A stretch of DNA of 6,014 bases from Bacteroidales bacterium (lineage in GTDB: Bacteria; Bacteroidota; Bacteroidia; Bacteroidales; SM23-62). Positions 1 through 4,773 of this stretch are shown here, one piece after another. The stretch lies in contig JADHVS010000258.1 in assembly GCA_016783865.1 (NCBI GenBank), forward strand, positions 1-6,014, in the 5' to 3' direction. The position numbers and the translations under genes are program-made. The stretch's first letter is position 1. Each line of letters opens with the position of its first letter. A model generated the notes under the pieces. It did not search any database. It saw nothing but the letters and a program-made list of their open reading frames with translations, and was not told the origin of the DNA.

Positions 1-1
1 T

Positions 2-85
2 TGGCTGACAAAGATCATCTTCTATGGATTCTACTTCCTCACCTGGCTATTTTGGGAAAGAGTTGGATATCCCAGGAAAAAATGA
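2..85 (+). CDS. Possible C-terminal fragment of a membrane protein (partial, cut by window start)
   Basis: Frame 2 is open from the first bases to a TGA at 83-85 and reads as a hydrophobic, aromatic-rich helix (WLTKIIFYGFYFLTWLFWERV) ending in a basic tail, PRKK. This looks like the last transmembrane segment of an inner-membrane protein with a cytoplasmic end. Only 27 residues are present, so the family cannot be named. An ATG at 82 overlaps the stop as ATGA and opens a 21-codon frame (82-147) beginning MKNSILITVGSGFL, faintly like the start of a Rossmann-fold protein. It stops at once and may be a relic or chance. The rest, 148-239, shows nothing I can call. Confidence 0.3.
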   Translation, partial: WLTKIIFYGFYFLTWLFWERVGYPRKK

Positions 86-239
86 AGAATTCCATTCTCA
101 TCACCGTCGGTAGCGGTTTCCTGTATCCCATCTGGCAACGAGACTGAGCTGGGTCCACAAGGCAAATTGAACTGATTTCAGCACACCCTAAACATCCGGC
201 AAGCGCTTCGGTCATATCAAGAAAATCTGATCTTGTCGA

Positions 240-269
240 TTGGTTTTATTTAAAAGCGCAGTATATTTG
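240..269 (+). promoter_or_regulatory. Bacteroidota-type promoter (TTG-N19-TATATTTG)
   Basis: TATATTTG at 262-269 matches the TAnnTTTG -7 box of Bacteroidota exactly, and TTG at 240-242 sits 19 bases upstream where the -33 element belongs. The expected start of transcription, near 275, leaves a leader of about 20 bases before the ATG at 295. That leader has no Shine-Dalgarno sequence and consists of an 8-bp direct repeat, AAACCAAC, at 275-282 and 283-290. Confidence 0.6.
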
Positions 270-294
270 TCAGGAAACCAACAAACCAACAACC

Positions 295-495
295 ATGAGA
301 AAAACATTCAAACCCCTGGCCTGCGTGTGTTCATGCATTGCAACAGTCCTGATGCTGGTCGGAATTATCCTAAGCATTGCCCAGGTTCCGTTATTTCACG
401 TAAAACCTCATATTTTGTATTTTTCGGCAATCAATTTCATTCTGTTTGCCATTCTCTTTCACCTTGCCGGCCGGGACTCGGAGAAAAAGGAGTGA
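295..495 (+). CDS. Small two-helix membrane protein, hypothetical
   Basis: This 66-residue protein has a basic start (MRKTFK), a first hydrophobic segment at about residues 8-31, a short polar link (HVKPH, 35-39), a second hydrophobic segment at about 40-58, and a charged end (GRDSEKKE). The topology suggests a hairpin in the inner membrane with both ends in the cytoplasm. Cysteines 10, 12 and 14 lie in the first helix. There is no lipoprotein box and no family I recognise. The case for a real gene is its membrane-protein composition and a good promoter ending about 25 bases before the ATG. A longer overlapping frame from 240 runs into repeats and lacks such character. The stop codon is the point where a 7-bp tandem array begins. 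No neighbour is close enough to form an operon. Confidence 0.55.
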   Translation: MRKTFKPLACVCSCIATVLMLVGIILSIAQVPLFHVKPHILYFSAINFILFAILFHLAGRDSEKKE

Positions 496-534
496 TACGC
501 GATACGGGATCCGGGATGCGGGATGCGGGATAAG
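494..534. repeat. Period-7 tandem array, consensus GATNCGG
   Basis: Five in-register heptamers: GATACGC, GATACGG, GATCCGG, GATGCGG, GATGCGG at 494-528, plus a partial sixth to 534. The array begins inside the TGA stop (493-495) of the small membrane protein gene. It shares its motif with the array at 850-880. Confidence 0.85.
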
Positions 535-552
535 ACAAATCCCAAATCCCAA

Positions 553-598
553 TCACCTTAACACTTAAAACTTAACCACTTAACACTTAATCACTTTC
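553..598. repeat. CACTTAA-type short tandem repeat
   Basis: Five imperfect units of 7-8 bases built on CACTTAA or AACTTAA. The same word recurs at 2806-2841, so it is a dispersed simple repeat and not unique to this gap. Confidence 0.75.
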
Positions 599-632
599 GC
601 GCTTCCCCACCCCTACCCCTCCCCTCACCGTG

Positions 633-694
633 TCATTGCGACCCCTGGTCCTCGGGGCCTGTCCCGATCCCTCGGGGGAAGCAACCCGGGGAGG
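633..694. repeat. Dispersed palindromic repeat (TCATTGCGA...GAAGCAA), long form
   Basis: It starts TCATTGCGA and ends GAAGCAACCCGGGGAGG, matching the element at 2601-2642 at both ends. ATTGC near the start pairs with GCAA near the end, so the whole can fold into a hairpin. Compared with the short copy it carries one extra 20-bp unit, at 658-677, directly after the central 16-bp hairpin (642-657). This is a repetitive extragenic palindrome, with no coding potential. Confidence 0.75.
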
Positions 695-719
695 GGTGAC
701 GTTAAACCGCTCCTTACGA

Positions 720-737
720 GGCGAGGCATGCCACGCC
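720..737. repeat. 18-bp near-perfect palindrome around GGCATGCC
   Basis: GGCG-A-GGCATGCC-A-CGCC is symmetric about 728/729 with a single A/A mismatch on each side. It lies in the repeat mosaic with no gene near enough for an operator role, so it is probably another extragenic palindrome. The flanks, 695-748, show nothing else. Confidence 0.5.
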
Positions 738-748
738 CCTACGATGTA

Positions 749-821
749 CCCGGCCTAACGGCCAGGGTAATTCAAATTCTTTCGCAGAAAGTAATAATAA
801 AACACATGTGCTTCTGCATAA
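749..821. repeat. Dispersed repeat R3, copy 1 (CCAGGGYAATTCAA + CTTTCGCAGAAAG)
   Basis: The copy has a GGCC-TAAC-GGCC hairpin (752-763), CCAGGGTAATTCAA (762-775), the imperfect palindrome CTTTCGCAGAAAG (779-791), an A-rich stretch, ACACATGTGC (803-811) and CTTCTGCATAA (811-821). Copies 2 (2666-2745) and 3 (4678-4735) keep the same order of blocks. No coding potential. Confidence 0.7.
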
Positions 822-849
822 GGAACATAGGAACGCGGGGTTTGAAAAA

Positions 850-880
850 GATACGCGATACGTGATACGCGATATGGGAT
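850..880. repeat. Period-7 tandem array, GATACGC type
   Basis: Four heptamers in register, GATACGC, GATACGT, GATACGC, GATATGG, then GAT. Same motif class as 494-534, about 320 bases away. The bases from 881 to 948 are AT-rich with three loose TTAATTC/TTCTTAATTC words and hold no gene. Confidence 0.85.
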
Positions 881-948
881 CTTTCATTCCTAATTCGTCA
901 TTCTTAATTCTTAATTGAATAAAGCGCTCCAGTTCCGTTGTAGAAGCA

Positions 949-998
949 CGAAAAAAAGTTGTGTAGGCGGCAGCGAAAAAAAGTTGTGCAGGTGGCAG
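949..998. repeat. Two tandem copies of a 25-bp unit
   Basis: Units at 949-973 and 974-998 begin CGAAAAAAAGTTGTG and end GGCAG, differing at two positions. The array ends one base before the stop codon (minus strand, 1000-1002) of the ATPase gene. Each unit puts a T7 run on the minus strand just downstream of that gene. Confidence 0.8.
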
Positions 999-1004
999 CT
1001 CAAC
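976..1004 (-). terminator. Weak terminator-like structure behind the ATPase gene
   Basis: On the minus strand an imperfect hairpin (GTTG/CAAC ends at 1001-1004 and 983-986, with a 2-bp inner helix) is followed by seven Ts at 982-976 and, one repeat unit later, by another seven Ts. The stem is short and overlaps the stop codon, so this is suggestive only. Confidence 0.3.
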
Positions 1005-2304
1005 CAACAAACTCCCTCAGATTCCCTATTGCATAAAGGGGGATGTTCATCAGCCATCCTGACAGGCGGTAGTCTGATACAGAGGTTCGGACGGCAAGTA
1101 AAGGATGGTATTTTTCATAATAGACTTTCAGGCTTTTAGCTTGCAGGTGCTCTTCGGCTTTGACTTCAACCGGATAAACCCGGTCCTTGCACTGGACTAT
1201 GAAATCAACCTCAGCGGTCGATCTTTCTGCAGACCAGTATCTGATCACAAAGCGACTATCCGCGAAAAGCTGTTGAAAAACAAATTGTTCAGTCAGGGCT
1301 CCCTTGAACTCAGTAAAAATGGCATTCCCATCAAGCAGGGTTGCCGGCTCCAGATCACAAAGCGCTCCGAGGAGGCCTGTGTCCAATGTAAAAAGTTTGA
1401 ATGCACCAGGGTCCTCATAAGCCTTTAACGGAATTCCTGGTCTATTGACCCGGTTCACCCGGGTTACAAGCCGGCAGTCCTCGAGCCAGTTCAGCGCCAG
1501 TTCGTATTCCTTGGCTCTTGCCCCTGTTCTGATGATCCCATACATGAACTTCCTGTTTTCGCGGGCAAGCTGCGAAGGAATGGAATTCCACAGCATCCGG
1601 ATGCGTGGAATGATTGAATTTGGTGCATGTTTTGAGAAATCCTGCTCGAACGCCTGTAAAATATCCTTTTGTATCCTCCTCACTGCAACGAAATCCTGTT
1701 CTCCTGCAAAAGCTTCTACCGCTTCAGGCATTCCGCCCGTGTAATAGTACTCTTTTAATCTGCGGATCAGTTTTGCATGCAGAGCTTTCATGGTGGCTGA
1801 CTGCGGGGTGGTAAGGATCCCGGAGAGTGAACCTTCTCCATTTGCGTCAAGAAATTCACTGAAGGTGAGCGGGTTAAGGTCCATAAATTCAACTTTCCCC
1901 ACCGGAAAGGAGACCTTTGGGGTCAATGCAATTCCAAGTAACGAACCTGCTGCAGCAATATGGTATTCCGGAGCATCCTCGGCAAAGTACTTTAATGAGG
2001 TAACCGCCGGGGGCACCGATTGGATTTCATCAAAAATAAGCAAGGTGTTTGAAGCATGGATTTTTTTTCCTGTCACTGCCTGGATGCCCCCGATGATCCC
2101 TGGGATATCGAGTCCGACCTCAAAAAGATTCACCAGCCGGCTATCCTTCTCAAAATTCAGATAGACCGTATGTTCGTATGAATTTTTTCCGAATTCCTTC
2201 AGCAGCCAGGTCTTCCCCACCTGTCTGGCTCCACGTAAGATTAATGGTTTCCTGTTCTTTGACTTCTTCCAGACTTCCAGGTCCTTCAACTTTTCCCTGT
2301 ACAT
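1000..2304 (-). CDS. AAA ATPase of the AAA_14/DUF4143 family
   Basis: This 434-residue protein has an N-terminal P-loop ATPase domain and a C-terminal DUF4143 region. Visible motifs are Walker A GARQVGKT (residues 25-32), Walker B LLIFDE (88-93) with IQ after it as usual, and the sensor-like AAAGSLLG (117-124). A PD-(D/E)XK-like pattern follows: EVDFIV (365-370), then PVEVK (378-382). The length is normal for the family. The cellular role of these ATPases is not established; they are abundant and variable in Bacteroidota and archaea. I chose the ATG at 2304 because MYREKLKDLEVWKKSKNRKP is the usual family start, AAAGGA precedes it, and a -7 box lies just upstream. An in-frame ATG at 2355 would add 17 residues but place that box inside the gene. 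The frame further upstream, to 2439, translates a palindromic repeat. All motifs are intact, so the gene is probably functional. It is transcribed alone and faces away from the AbiE pair. Confidence 0.9.
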   Translation of the reverse strand: MYREKLKDLEVWKKSKNRKPLILRGARQVGKTWLLKEFGKNSYEHTVYLNFEKDSRLVNLFEVGLDIPGIIGGIQAVTGKKIHASNTLLIFDEIQSVPPAVTSLKYFAEDAPEYHIAAAGSLLGIALTPKVSFPVGKVEFMDLNPLTFSEFLDANGEGSLSGILTTPQSATMKALHAKLIRRLKEYYYTGGMPEAVEAFAGEQDFVAVRRIQKDILQAFEQDFSKHAPNSIIPRIRMLWNSIPSQLARENRKFMYGIIRTGARAKEYELALNWLEDCRLVTRVNRVNRPGIPLKAYEDPGAFKLFTLDTGLLGALCDLEPATLLDGNAIFTEFKGALTEQFVFQQLFADSRFVIRYWSAERSTAEVDFIVQCKDRVYPVEVKAEEHLQAKSLKVYYEKYHPLLAVRTSVSDYRLSGWLMNIPLYAIGNLREFVG

Positions 2305-2322
2305 ATCCTTTATATTTTTGTA

Positions 2323-2330
2323 CAAATATA
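2323..2330 (-). promoter_or_regulatory. -7 box (TATATTTG) of the ATPase gene
   Basis: The minus strand reads TATATTTG, an exact TAnnTTTG match. Transcription would start near 2317, about 13 bases before the ATG at 2304. The -33 element is poor: TGC lies about 21 bases upstream (2352-2354) where TTG is expected, so the promoter may be weak or activator-dependent. Confidence 0.45.
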
Positions 2331-2384
2331 CATTTTTTTCAATGTCTATTTGCATGATTATACATTTTTTCAAACGTCTTTTGG
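2327..2384 (-). repeat. Direct repeat upstream of the ATPase gene (two ~26-bp copies, 32 bp apart)
   Basis: Seen on the plus strand, TATACATTTTTTTCAA followed by TGTCTATTTG (2327-2352) recurs as TATACATTTTTTCAA followed by ACGTCTTTTGG (2359-2384). The start-to-start distance of 32 bases is about three helical turns. The near copy overlaps the -7 box. It may be a pair of regulator sites, a duplicated promoter, or chance enrichment in AT-rich DNA. Confidence 0.45.
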
Positions 2385-2402
2385 TCAGCCCCTCTCGAAC
2401 TA

Positions 2403-2420
2403 CCCCTCCCCAGGGAGGGG
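2403..2420. repeat. 8-bp perfect inverted repeat CCCCTCCC/GGGAGGGG
   Basis: The arms at 2403-2410 and 2413-2420 are separated by CA. It resembles GGGGAGG stretches at the ends of the dispersed palindromes at 633-694 and 2601-2642, so it is likely a relic of that family. It lies upstream of the ATPase promoter. Confidence 0.6.
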
Positions 2421-2451
2421 AATGCAAAAGTCGGGGCACCCTTTTTTACCT

Positions 2452-2484
2452 CTACTTTCTTTTGCTACCACCAAAAGAAAGTAG
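2452..2484. repeat. Perfect 13-bp hairpin CTACTTTCTTTTG/CAAAAGAAAGTAG
   Basis: The arms at 2452-2464 and 2472-2484 are exact complements with a 7-base loop, CTACCAC. A T-rich run lies 5' of it, but no gene runs into it on either strand, so a terminator role is not supported. A shorter relative, CTTTTGT/ACAAAAG, is at 2940-2960, which suggests a dispersed extragenic hairpin. Confidence 0.7.
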
Positions 2485-2495
2485 CAAAGAAAAGT

Positions 2496-2584
2496 CCCTT
2501 ATCCCTTATCCCTTATCCCTTATCCCCTTTCCTGTCTCCCTACTCCTGACTCCCGTCTCCTTTCTCCTGTCTCCTCTCTCCTGC
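2496..2584. repeat. Period-7 arrays: CCCTTAT x4, then CTCCNNN x7
   Basis: CCCTTAT occurs four times without error at 2496-2523. After 12 bases a second, degenerate array runs at 2536-2584, seven heptamers all starting CTCC: CTCCCTA, CTCCTGA, CTCCCGT, CTCCTTT, CTCCTGT, CTCCTCT, CTCCTGC. The strand asymmetry is strong, all pyrimidine-rich on plus. A minus-strand frame here (2506-2688) is just the translation of the repeat. Confidence 0.85.
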
Positions 2585-2592
2585 CCCTCCCC

Positions 2593-2642
2593 TTCCCGGG
2601 TCATTGCGACCCCGAGGACTCGGGGGAAGCAATCCGGGGAGG
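2593..2642. repeat. Dispersed palindromic repeat (TCATTGCGA...GAAGCAAT), short form
   Basis: A long interrupted hairpin: CCCGG (2595-2599) pairs with CCGGG (2634-2638), ATTGC (2603-2607) with GCAAT (2629-2633), and CCCCGAG (2610-2616) with CTCGGGG (2619-2625) around a GA loop. It matches the element at 633-694 at both ends but lacks the extra 20-bp unit. It resembles the TCATTGCGA...GAAGCAATC extragenic repeats found in many bacteria. Confidence 0.75.
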
Positions 2643-2665
2643 AACATGATTCCGCCCTCTCTAAT

Positions 2666-2745
2666 CCCCGGCCTGAAGGCCAGGGCAATTCAATTTAAGG
2701 CCTTCGCCTGATAAATCTTTCGAAGAAAGAAAAGAAAAAACACAT
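2666..2745. repeat. Dispersed repeat R3, copy 2, with internal insertion
   Basis: The copy has the hairpin GGCCT-GA-AGGCC (2670-2681), CCAGGGCAATTCAA (2680-2693), then about 22 bases absent from the other copies (including AAGGCCTT), then CTTTCGAAGAAAG (2718-2730) and an A-rich run to AACACATC. The block order matches copies 1 and 3. Confidence 0.65.
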
Positions 2746-2770
2746 CAGCTGCTACCGGAGCAACCTGTTC

Positions 2771-2801
2771 AGTTGGCAGTTGGCAGTTGGCAGTTGGCAG
2801 T
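2771..2801. repeat. Period-7 tandem array AGTTGGC x4
   Basis: Four perfect AGTTGGC units at 2771-2798 followed by AGT. The lack of any mismatch suggests recent expansion or strong homogenisation. Confidence 0.9.
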
Positions 2802-2805
2802 AATT

Positions 2806-2841
2806 CTTAACACTTAAAACTTAATCACTTAAAACTTAATC
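2806..2841. repeat. CACTTAA-type short tandem repeat, second copy
   Basis: CTTAACACTTAAAACTTAAT followed by a further CACTTAAAACTTAAT. Same word as 553-598. It lies directly after the AGTTGGC array. Confidence 0.75.
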
Positions 2842-2852
2842 GTTCCAGTTGA

Positions 2853-2904
2853 GGAGGTAGCAGCGAGGCCCGCCCGGCCTGAGGGCAAAAAAAAGAAAAA
2901 CGCC
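2853..2904. repeat. Dispersed repeat R4, short form (GCCCGCCCG/GCCTGAGGGC + A-tract)
   Basis: It starts GGAGGTAGCAGCGAGGCCCG, runs through GCCTGAGGGC, then an A8-G-A5 tract and CGCC. The element at 5691-5782 has the same two ends and the same A-tract but carries a 40-bp insertion between CCCGCCCG and GCCTGAGGG. Confidence 0.7.
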
Positions 2905-2929
2905 TTGAATCACTAATACGTTCAAGGCG
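2887..2929 (-). terminator. Textbook factor-independent terminator shape on the minus strand, no gene in front
   Basis: A perfect 9-bp stem, CGCCTTGAA (2901-2909) with TTCAAGGCG (2921-2929), has an 11-base loop. On the minus strand it is followed at once by a 14-base T-rich run, T5-C-T8 (2900-2887). Sequence and shape are those of an intrinsic terminator, but there is no minus-strand gene between it and abiEi. It may block antisense transcription out of the AbiE region, or be part of repeat R4. Confidence 0.5.
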
Positions 2930-2939
2930 AAGCCTACCT

Positions 2940-2960
2940 CTTTTGTAGCAATGACAAAAG
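2940..2960. repeat. 7-bp hairpin CTTTTGT/ACAAAAG
   Basis: The arms at 2940-2946 and 2954-2960 have a 7-base loop, and AAAG follows. It resembles the inner part of the hairpin at 2452-2484. Nothing else is visible between it and the promoter at 2995. Confidence 0.45.
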
Positions 2961-2994
2961 AAAGAACATTTAGGGGCAATTGATGCATCGGATA

Positions 2995-3025
2995 TCTGTG
3001 CGGAAAGGAATTATTGCTATATTTG
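2995..3025 (+). promoter_or_regulatory. Promoter of the AbiE operon (TCTG-N19-TATATTTG)
   Basis: TATATTTG at 3018-3025 is an exact -7 box. TCTG at 2995-2998, one change from TTTG, stands 19 bases upstream as the -33 element. Transcription should start near 3031, about 35 bases before the abiEi ATG, inside the palindrome described next. Confidence 0.6.
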
Positions 3026-3061
3026 CAGTCTATGTCCAAAATTAATGGACAATCACTGCAA
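3023..3061. promoter_or_regulatory. Nested palindrome over the AbiE transcription start, candidate autorepression operator
   Basis: Two inverted repeats share one centre, position 3042. The outer arms are TTGCAGT (3023-3029) and ACTGCAA (3055-3061), the inner arms TGTCCA (3033-3038) and TGGACA (3046-3051). Every base in the arms pairs; the two 3-base gaps do not. The left outer arm overlaps the last three bases of the -7 box, so a bound dimer would block RNA polymerase. AbiEi antitoxins are known to repress their own promoter by binding inverted repeats. It could also fold as a leader RNA stem. Confidence 0.6.
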
Positions 3062-3066
3062 TTAAA

Positions 3067-3714
3067 ATGATCGCTATTGAACAAATCCGCCAGGTTATAG
3101 ATCAGGAAATCTTTGACTATACCCAGTTAACGATGGCTTTGAAGGAGTATCGTAAACCGCGTGATGTGGTATCAGCGCTTCTTCGCAAAAACCAGATCAT
3201 CCGTATACGGAAAGGTCTGTATATCTTTGGTTCGCTCTGGCGCAGGAACAATGTTTCTCTGGAAACCCTGGCCAACCTTGTGTACGGCCCATCAGTTATT
3301 AGTCTGGATTATGCACTTTCATGGTACGGATTAATACCTGAACATGTGGAAACCATCACTTCCATTACAACCGGCCGTTCCAGGGTTTTTAATACTCCGG
3401 CAGGCAGGTTTTCATACCTGCAACTAAGCACGGAGCGTTATGTAACAGGTTTTACGATACAGGGATCTCCCCCTATGAACTGGTTTATGGCAGAACCATT
3501 AAAAGCCCTTGCCGATAAAGTTTGGTCCGACAAACGCTTCCAGCCTTCTTCGGCCGCTGTCTTTGCAGATTACCTGTTTTCCGATCTGCGTATCGATGAG
3601 TCCACCCTGGAAAAACTATACAGGCAAACCCAGTGGCAGATTATTGAGAAAGATTATTCTGCCCGTAAAATTTCGTTCATGGGAAAGTATTTATTTAAAC
3701 GGTTTGGAGGTTGA
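3067..3714 (+). CDS. abiEi: AbiEi-type antitoxin and transcriptional repressor (type IV toxin-antitoxin)
   Basis: This 215-residue protein has a winged helix-turn-helix at about residues 17-55, including a recognition-helix-like stretch (KPRDVVSALLRKNQIIRI) and a wing ending KGLYIFG. The AbiEi C-terminal domain follows from about 65, with the typical run SVISLDYALSWYGLIPEHVE and then ITSITTGRSRVFNTPAGRFSY. In characterised AbiE systems this protein counteracts the toxin without binding it and represses the operon through inverted repeats in the promoter. It acts in the cytoplasm. Length is normal for the family. The ATG at 3067 suits the promoter at 2995-3025, but no strong Shine-Dalgarno precedes it. 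The toxin gene follows after 2 bases. The fold, the gene order and the operator candidate all agree. Function is inferred by family, and the cognate operator is not proven. Confidence 0.88.
   Translation: MIAIEQIRQVIDQEIFDYTQLTMALKEYRKPRDVVSALLRKNQIIRIRKGLYIFGSLWRRNNVSLETLANLVYGPSVISLDYALSWYGLIPEHVETITSITTGRSRVFNTPAGRFSYLQLSTERYVTGFTIQGSPPMNWFMAEPLKALADKVWSDKRFQPSSAAVFADYLFSDLRIDESTLEKLYRQTQWQIIEKDYSARKISFMGKYLFKRFGG
3706..3710 (+). promoter_or_regulatory. Strong Shine-Dalgarno GGAGG deciding the AbiEii start
   Basis: GGAGG ends 6 bases before the ATG at 3717 and lies within the last codons of abiEi. A TTG at 3711, directly behind it, would be a start with no spacing, so the ATG is preferred. 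The abiEi stop, TGA at 3712-3714, falls between the two, an arrangement that favours translational coupling. Confidence 0.7.
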
Positions 3715-3716
3715 TC

Positions 3717-4559
3717 ATGCCGCATGTCTTGAAAAAATTACTCCCTGAACCATTACCAAAAACTACTGCCGGATTGGTCAGGGCCTTAAGGGAGATACTT
3801 CAGTCCCTGGCGCTACTTGGACTGTGGAGGGCCCGTTTTTTCGAACATTCAGCCTTTTATGGGGGTACTGCCCTGCGTATGCTGTATGGCCTGGACCGTT
3901 TTTCGGAAGATCTTGATTTCTCCCTGCTGAAACCATCAGCATCCTTTGATTTTCAGGTTTATGCTTCTGCCCTGGAAAGGGAATTGAATGCCTTTGGTTT
4001 TGTGGAGTCAACAATAGAATCTGCATTTCTGAAAGGAAATACTTATCGTCAACTCATTATGATTGAGGCTCCTGCGGAAATTCTGAAGGAGATTAGCAAG
4101 GAAGCTATCCTGAAAATTAAGCTGGAAATTGATATTCAACCACCCGGGGGATATGACACGGAGATGAAATACATTTTTTCACCGATTCAATATGCTGTTC
4201 GTTCATATACCCTGCCTTCATTATTTGCAGGGAAAATTCATGCACTGCTTTGCAGGAAATGGAAAACAAGGGTAAAAGGCAGGGATTGGTACGATTTTGT
4301 ATGGTATGCATCACGATATCCATCGCTGAACTTACATCATCTTGAAGAAAGAATGCGTCAATCAGGTCATTATCAGGATTTAGGGCCACTAACCCGTTCG
4401 TATTTATTGGAGAGGATCTTTTCAGTTATTGATGAATTGAACCTGAACGCAGCCCGTCAGGAAGTTATGCCTTTTGTCAACGATGTTCGTTCCCTCGATG
4501 TATGGTCAAAGGACTTTTTTAAGGCCGCAGCAGAAAGGATAGCGACCCGCAATATCTGA
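3717..4559 (+). CDS. abiEii: AbiEii-type nucleotidyltransferase toxin
   Basis: This 280-residue protein is a DNA polymerase beta-like nucleotidyltransferase of the AbiEii family. Motif I is FYGGTALRMLYG (residues 47-58) and the metal-binding pair is SEDLDFSL (D65, D67). A third acidic motif is KIKLEIDIQP (D139), and the C-terminal motifs are LFAGKIHALL (K173) and GRDWYDFVWY (R189, D190, D193). All key residues are present, so the enzyme is probably active. Related toxins bind GTP, and the mycobacterial MenT enzymes add nucleotides to tRNA acceptor ends and so stop translation; the substrate here cannot be read from sequence. It lies 2 bases after abiEi in the same operon, with GGAGG for initiation. 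Its expression should be limited by AbiEi acting on the shared promoter. AbiE pairs give abortive phage defence or plasmid/island stabilisation. I see no truncation. Confidence 0.9.
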   Translation: MPHVLKKLLPEPLPKTTAGLVRALREILQSLALLGLWRARFFEHSAFYGGTALRMLYGLDRFSEDLDFSLLKPSASFDFQVYASALERELNAFGFVESTIESAFLKGNTYRQLIMIEAPAEILKEISKEAILKIKLEIDIQPPGGYDTEMKYIFSPIQYAVRSYTLPSLFAGKIHALLCRKWKTRVKGRDWYDFVWYASRYPSLNLHHLEERMRQSGHYQDLGPLTRSYLLERIFSVIDELNLNAARQEVMPFVNDVRSLDVWSKDFFKAAAERIATRNI

Positions 4560-4570
4560 TCCGGCATCCG

Positions 4571-4600
4571 GTATTATCCATTTTTTAATAATACATTTTT
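4571..4600 (+). terminator. Weak AT-rich terminator candidate behind abiEii
   Basis: GTATTAT (4571-4577) pairs with ATAATAC (4588-4594) around a 10-base loop, followed by ATTTTTG. A second AATAATAC occurs at 4602-4609 and another T8 run at 4622-4629. The stem is all A/T but for one pair, so termination would be inefficient without Rho. Confidence 0.3.
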
Positions 4601-4677
4601 GAATAATACAAAGATAGCGCATTTTTTTTGGCCCTGATTTAAACTGATACCAGTAAACGGTACAAAATGATGCCACT

Positions 4678-4735
4678 CCAGGGCAATTCAACTCTTTCGC
4701 AGAAAGAAATTCTTTAACACGGTGCAGAAGCATAA
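4678..4735. repeat. Dispersed repeat R3, copy 3
   Basis: CCAGGGCAATTCAA (4678-4691) and CTTTCGCAGAAAG (4694-4706) match copy 1 with one base missing between them. Then come AACAC and GTGCAGAAGCATAA (4722-4735). The GGCC hairpin of the other copies is absent. The segment GCAGAAGC (4724-4731) is the exact reverse complement of GCTTCTGC in copy 1 (810-817). Bases 4610-4677 show nothing clear. Confidence 0.7.
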
Positions 4736-4773
4736 AAAACGCATTTATTCTCACTTTACTGAGAATATTTTTA

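Noticed and set aside
39..215. Minus-strand 58-codon frame near the window start
   Set aside because: No promoter, binding site or recognisable sequence.
494..999. Insertion-sequence remnant in the repeat-rich gap
   Set aside because: No transposase fragment, no matched terminal inverted repeats with target duplication; the palindromes are short extragenic repeats.
714..1010. Minus-strand frame of 98 codons
   Set aside because: It spans repeat R3, the 7-bp array and the 25-bp array; its protein is repeat translation with no family character.
1105..2164. Several plus-strand frames of 66-124 codons
   Set aside because: They lie opposite the intact ATPase gene and show no motifs; they are antisense shadows.
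2305..2439. N-terminal extension of the ATPase frame up to an ATG at 2439
   Set aside because: It translates the CCCCTCCC/GGGAGGGG palindrome and the promoter region, and relatives start near MYREKL at 2304.
2452..2484. Terminator role for the perfect 13-bp hairpin
   Set aside because: No gene runs into it from either side and neither flank has a proper T-run after the stem; it fits a dispersed hairpin better.
2506..2688. Minus-strand frame of 60 codons, arginine/glutamate/glycine-rich
   Set aside because: It arises from the in-register CTCCNNN heptamers and the adjacent palindrome.
2836..3084. Minus-strand frame of 82 codons that the orphan terminator might serve
   Set aside because: Its terminator would lie inside the frame, it crosses the AbiE promoter and operator, and its composition is not protein-like.
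4609..4616. Minus-strand TATCTTTG as an antisense promoter into abiEii
   Set aside because: It matches the -7 consensus, but no TTG lies 19-21 bases upstream on that strand.
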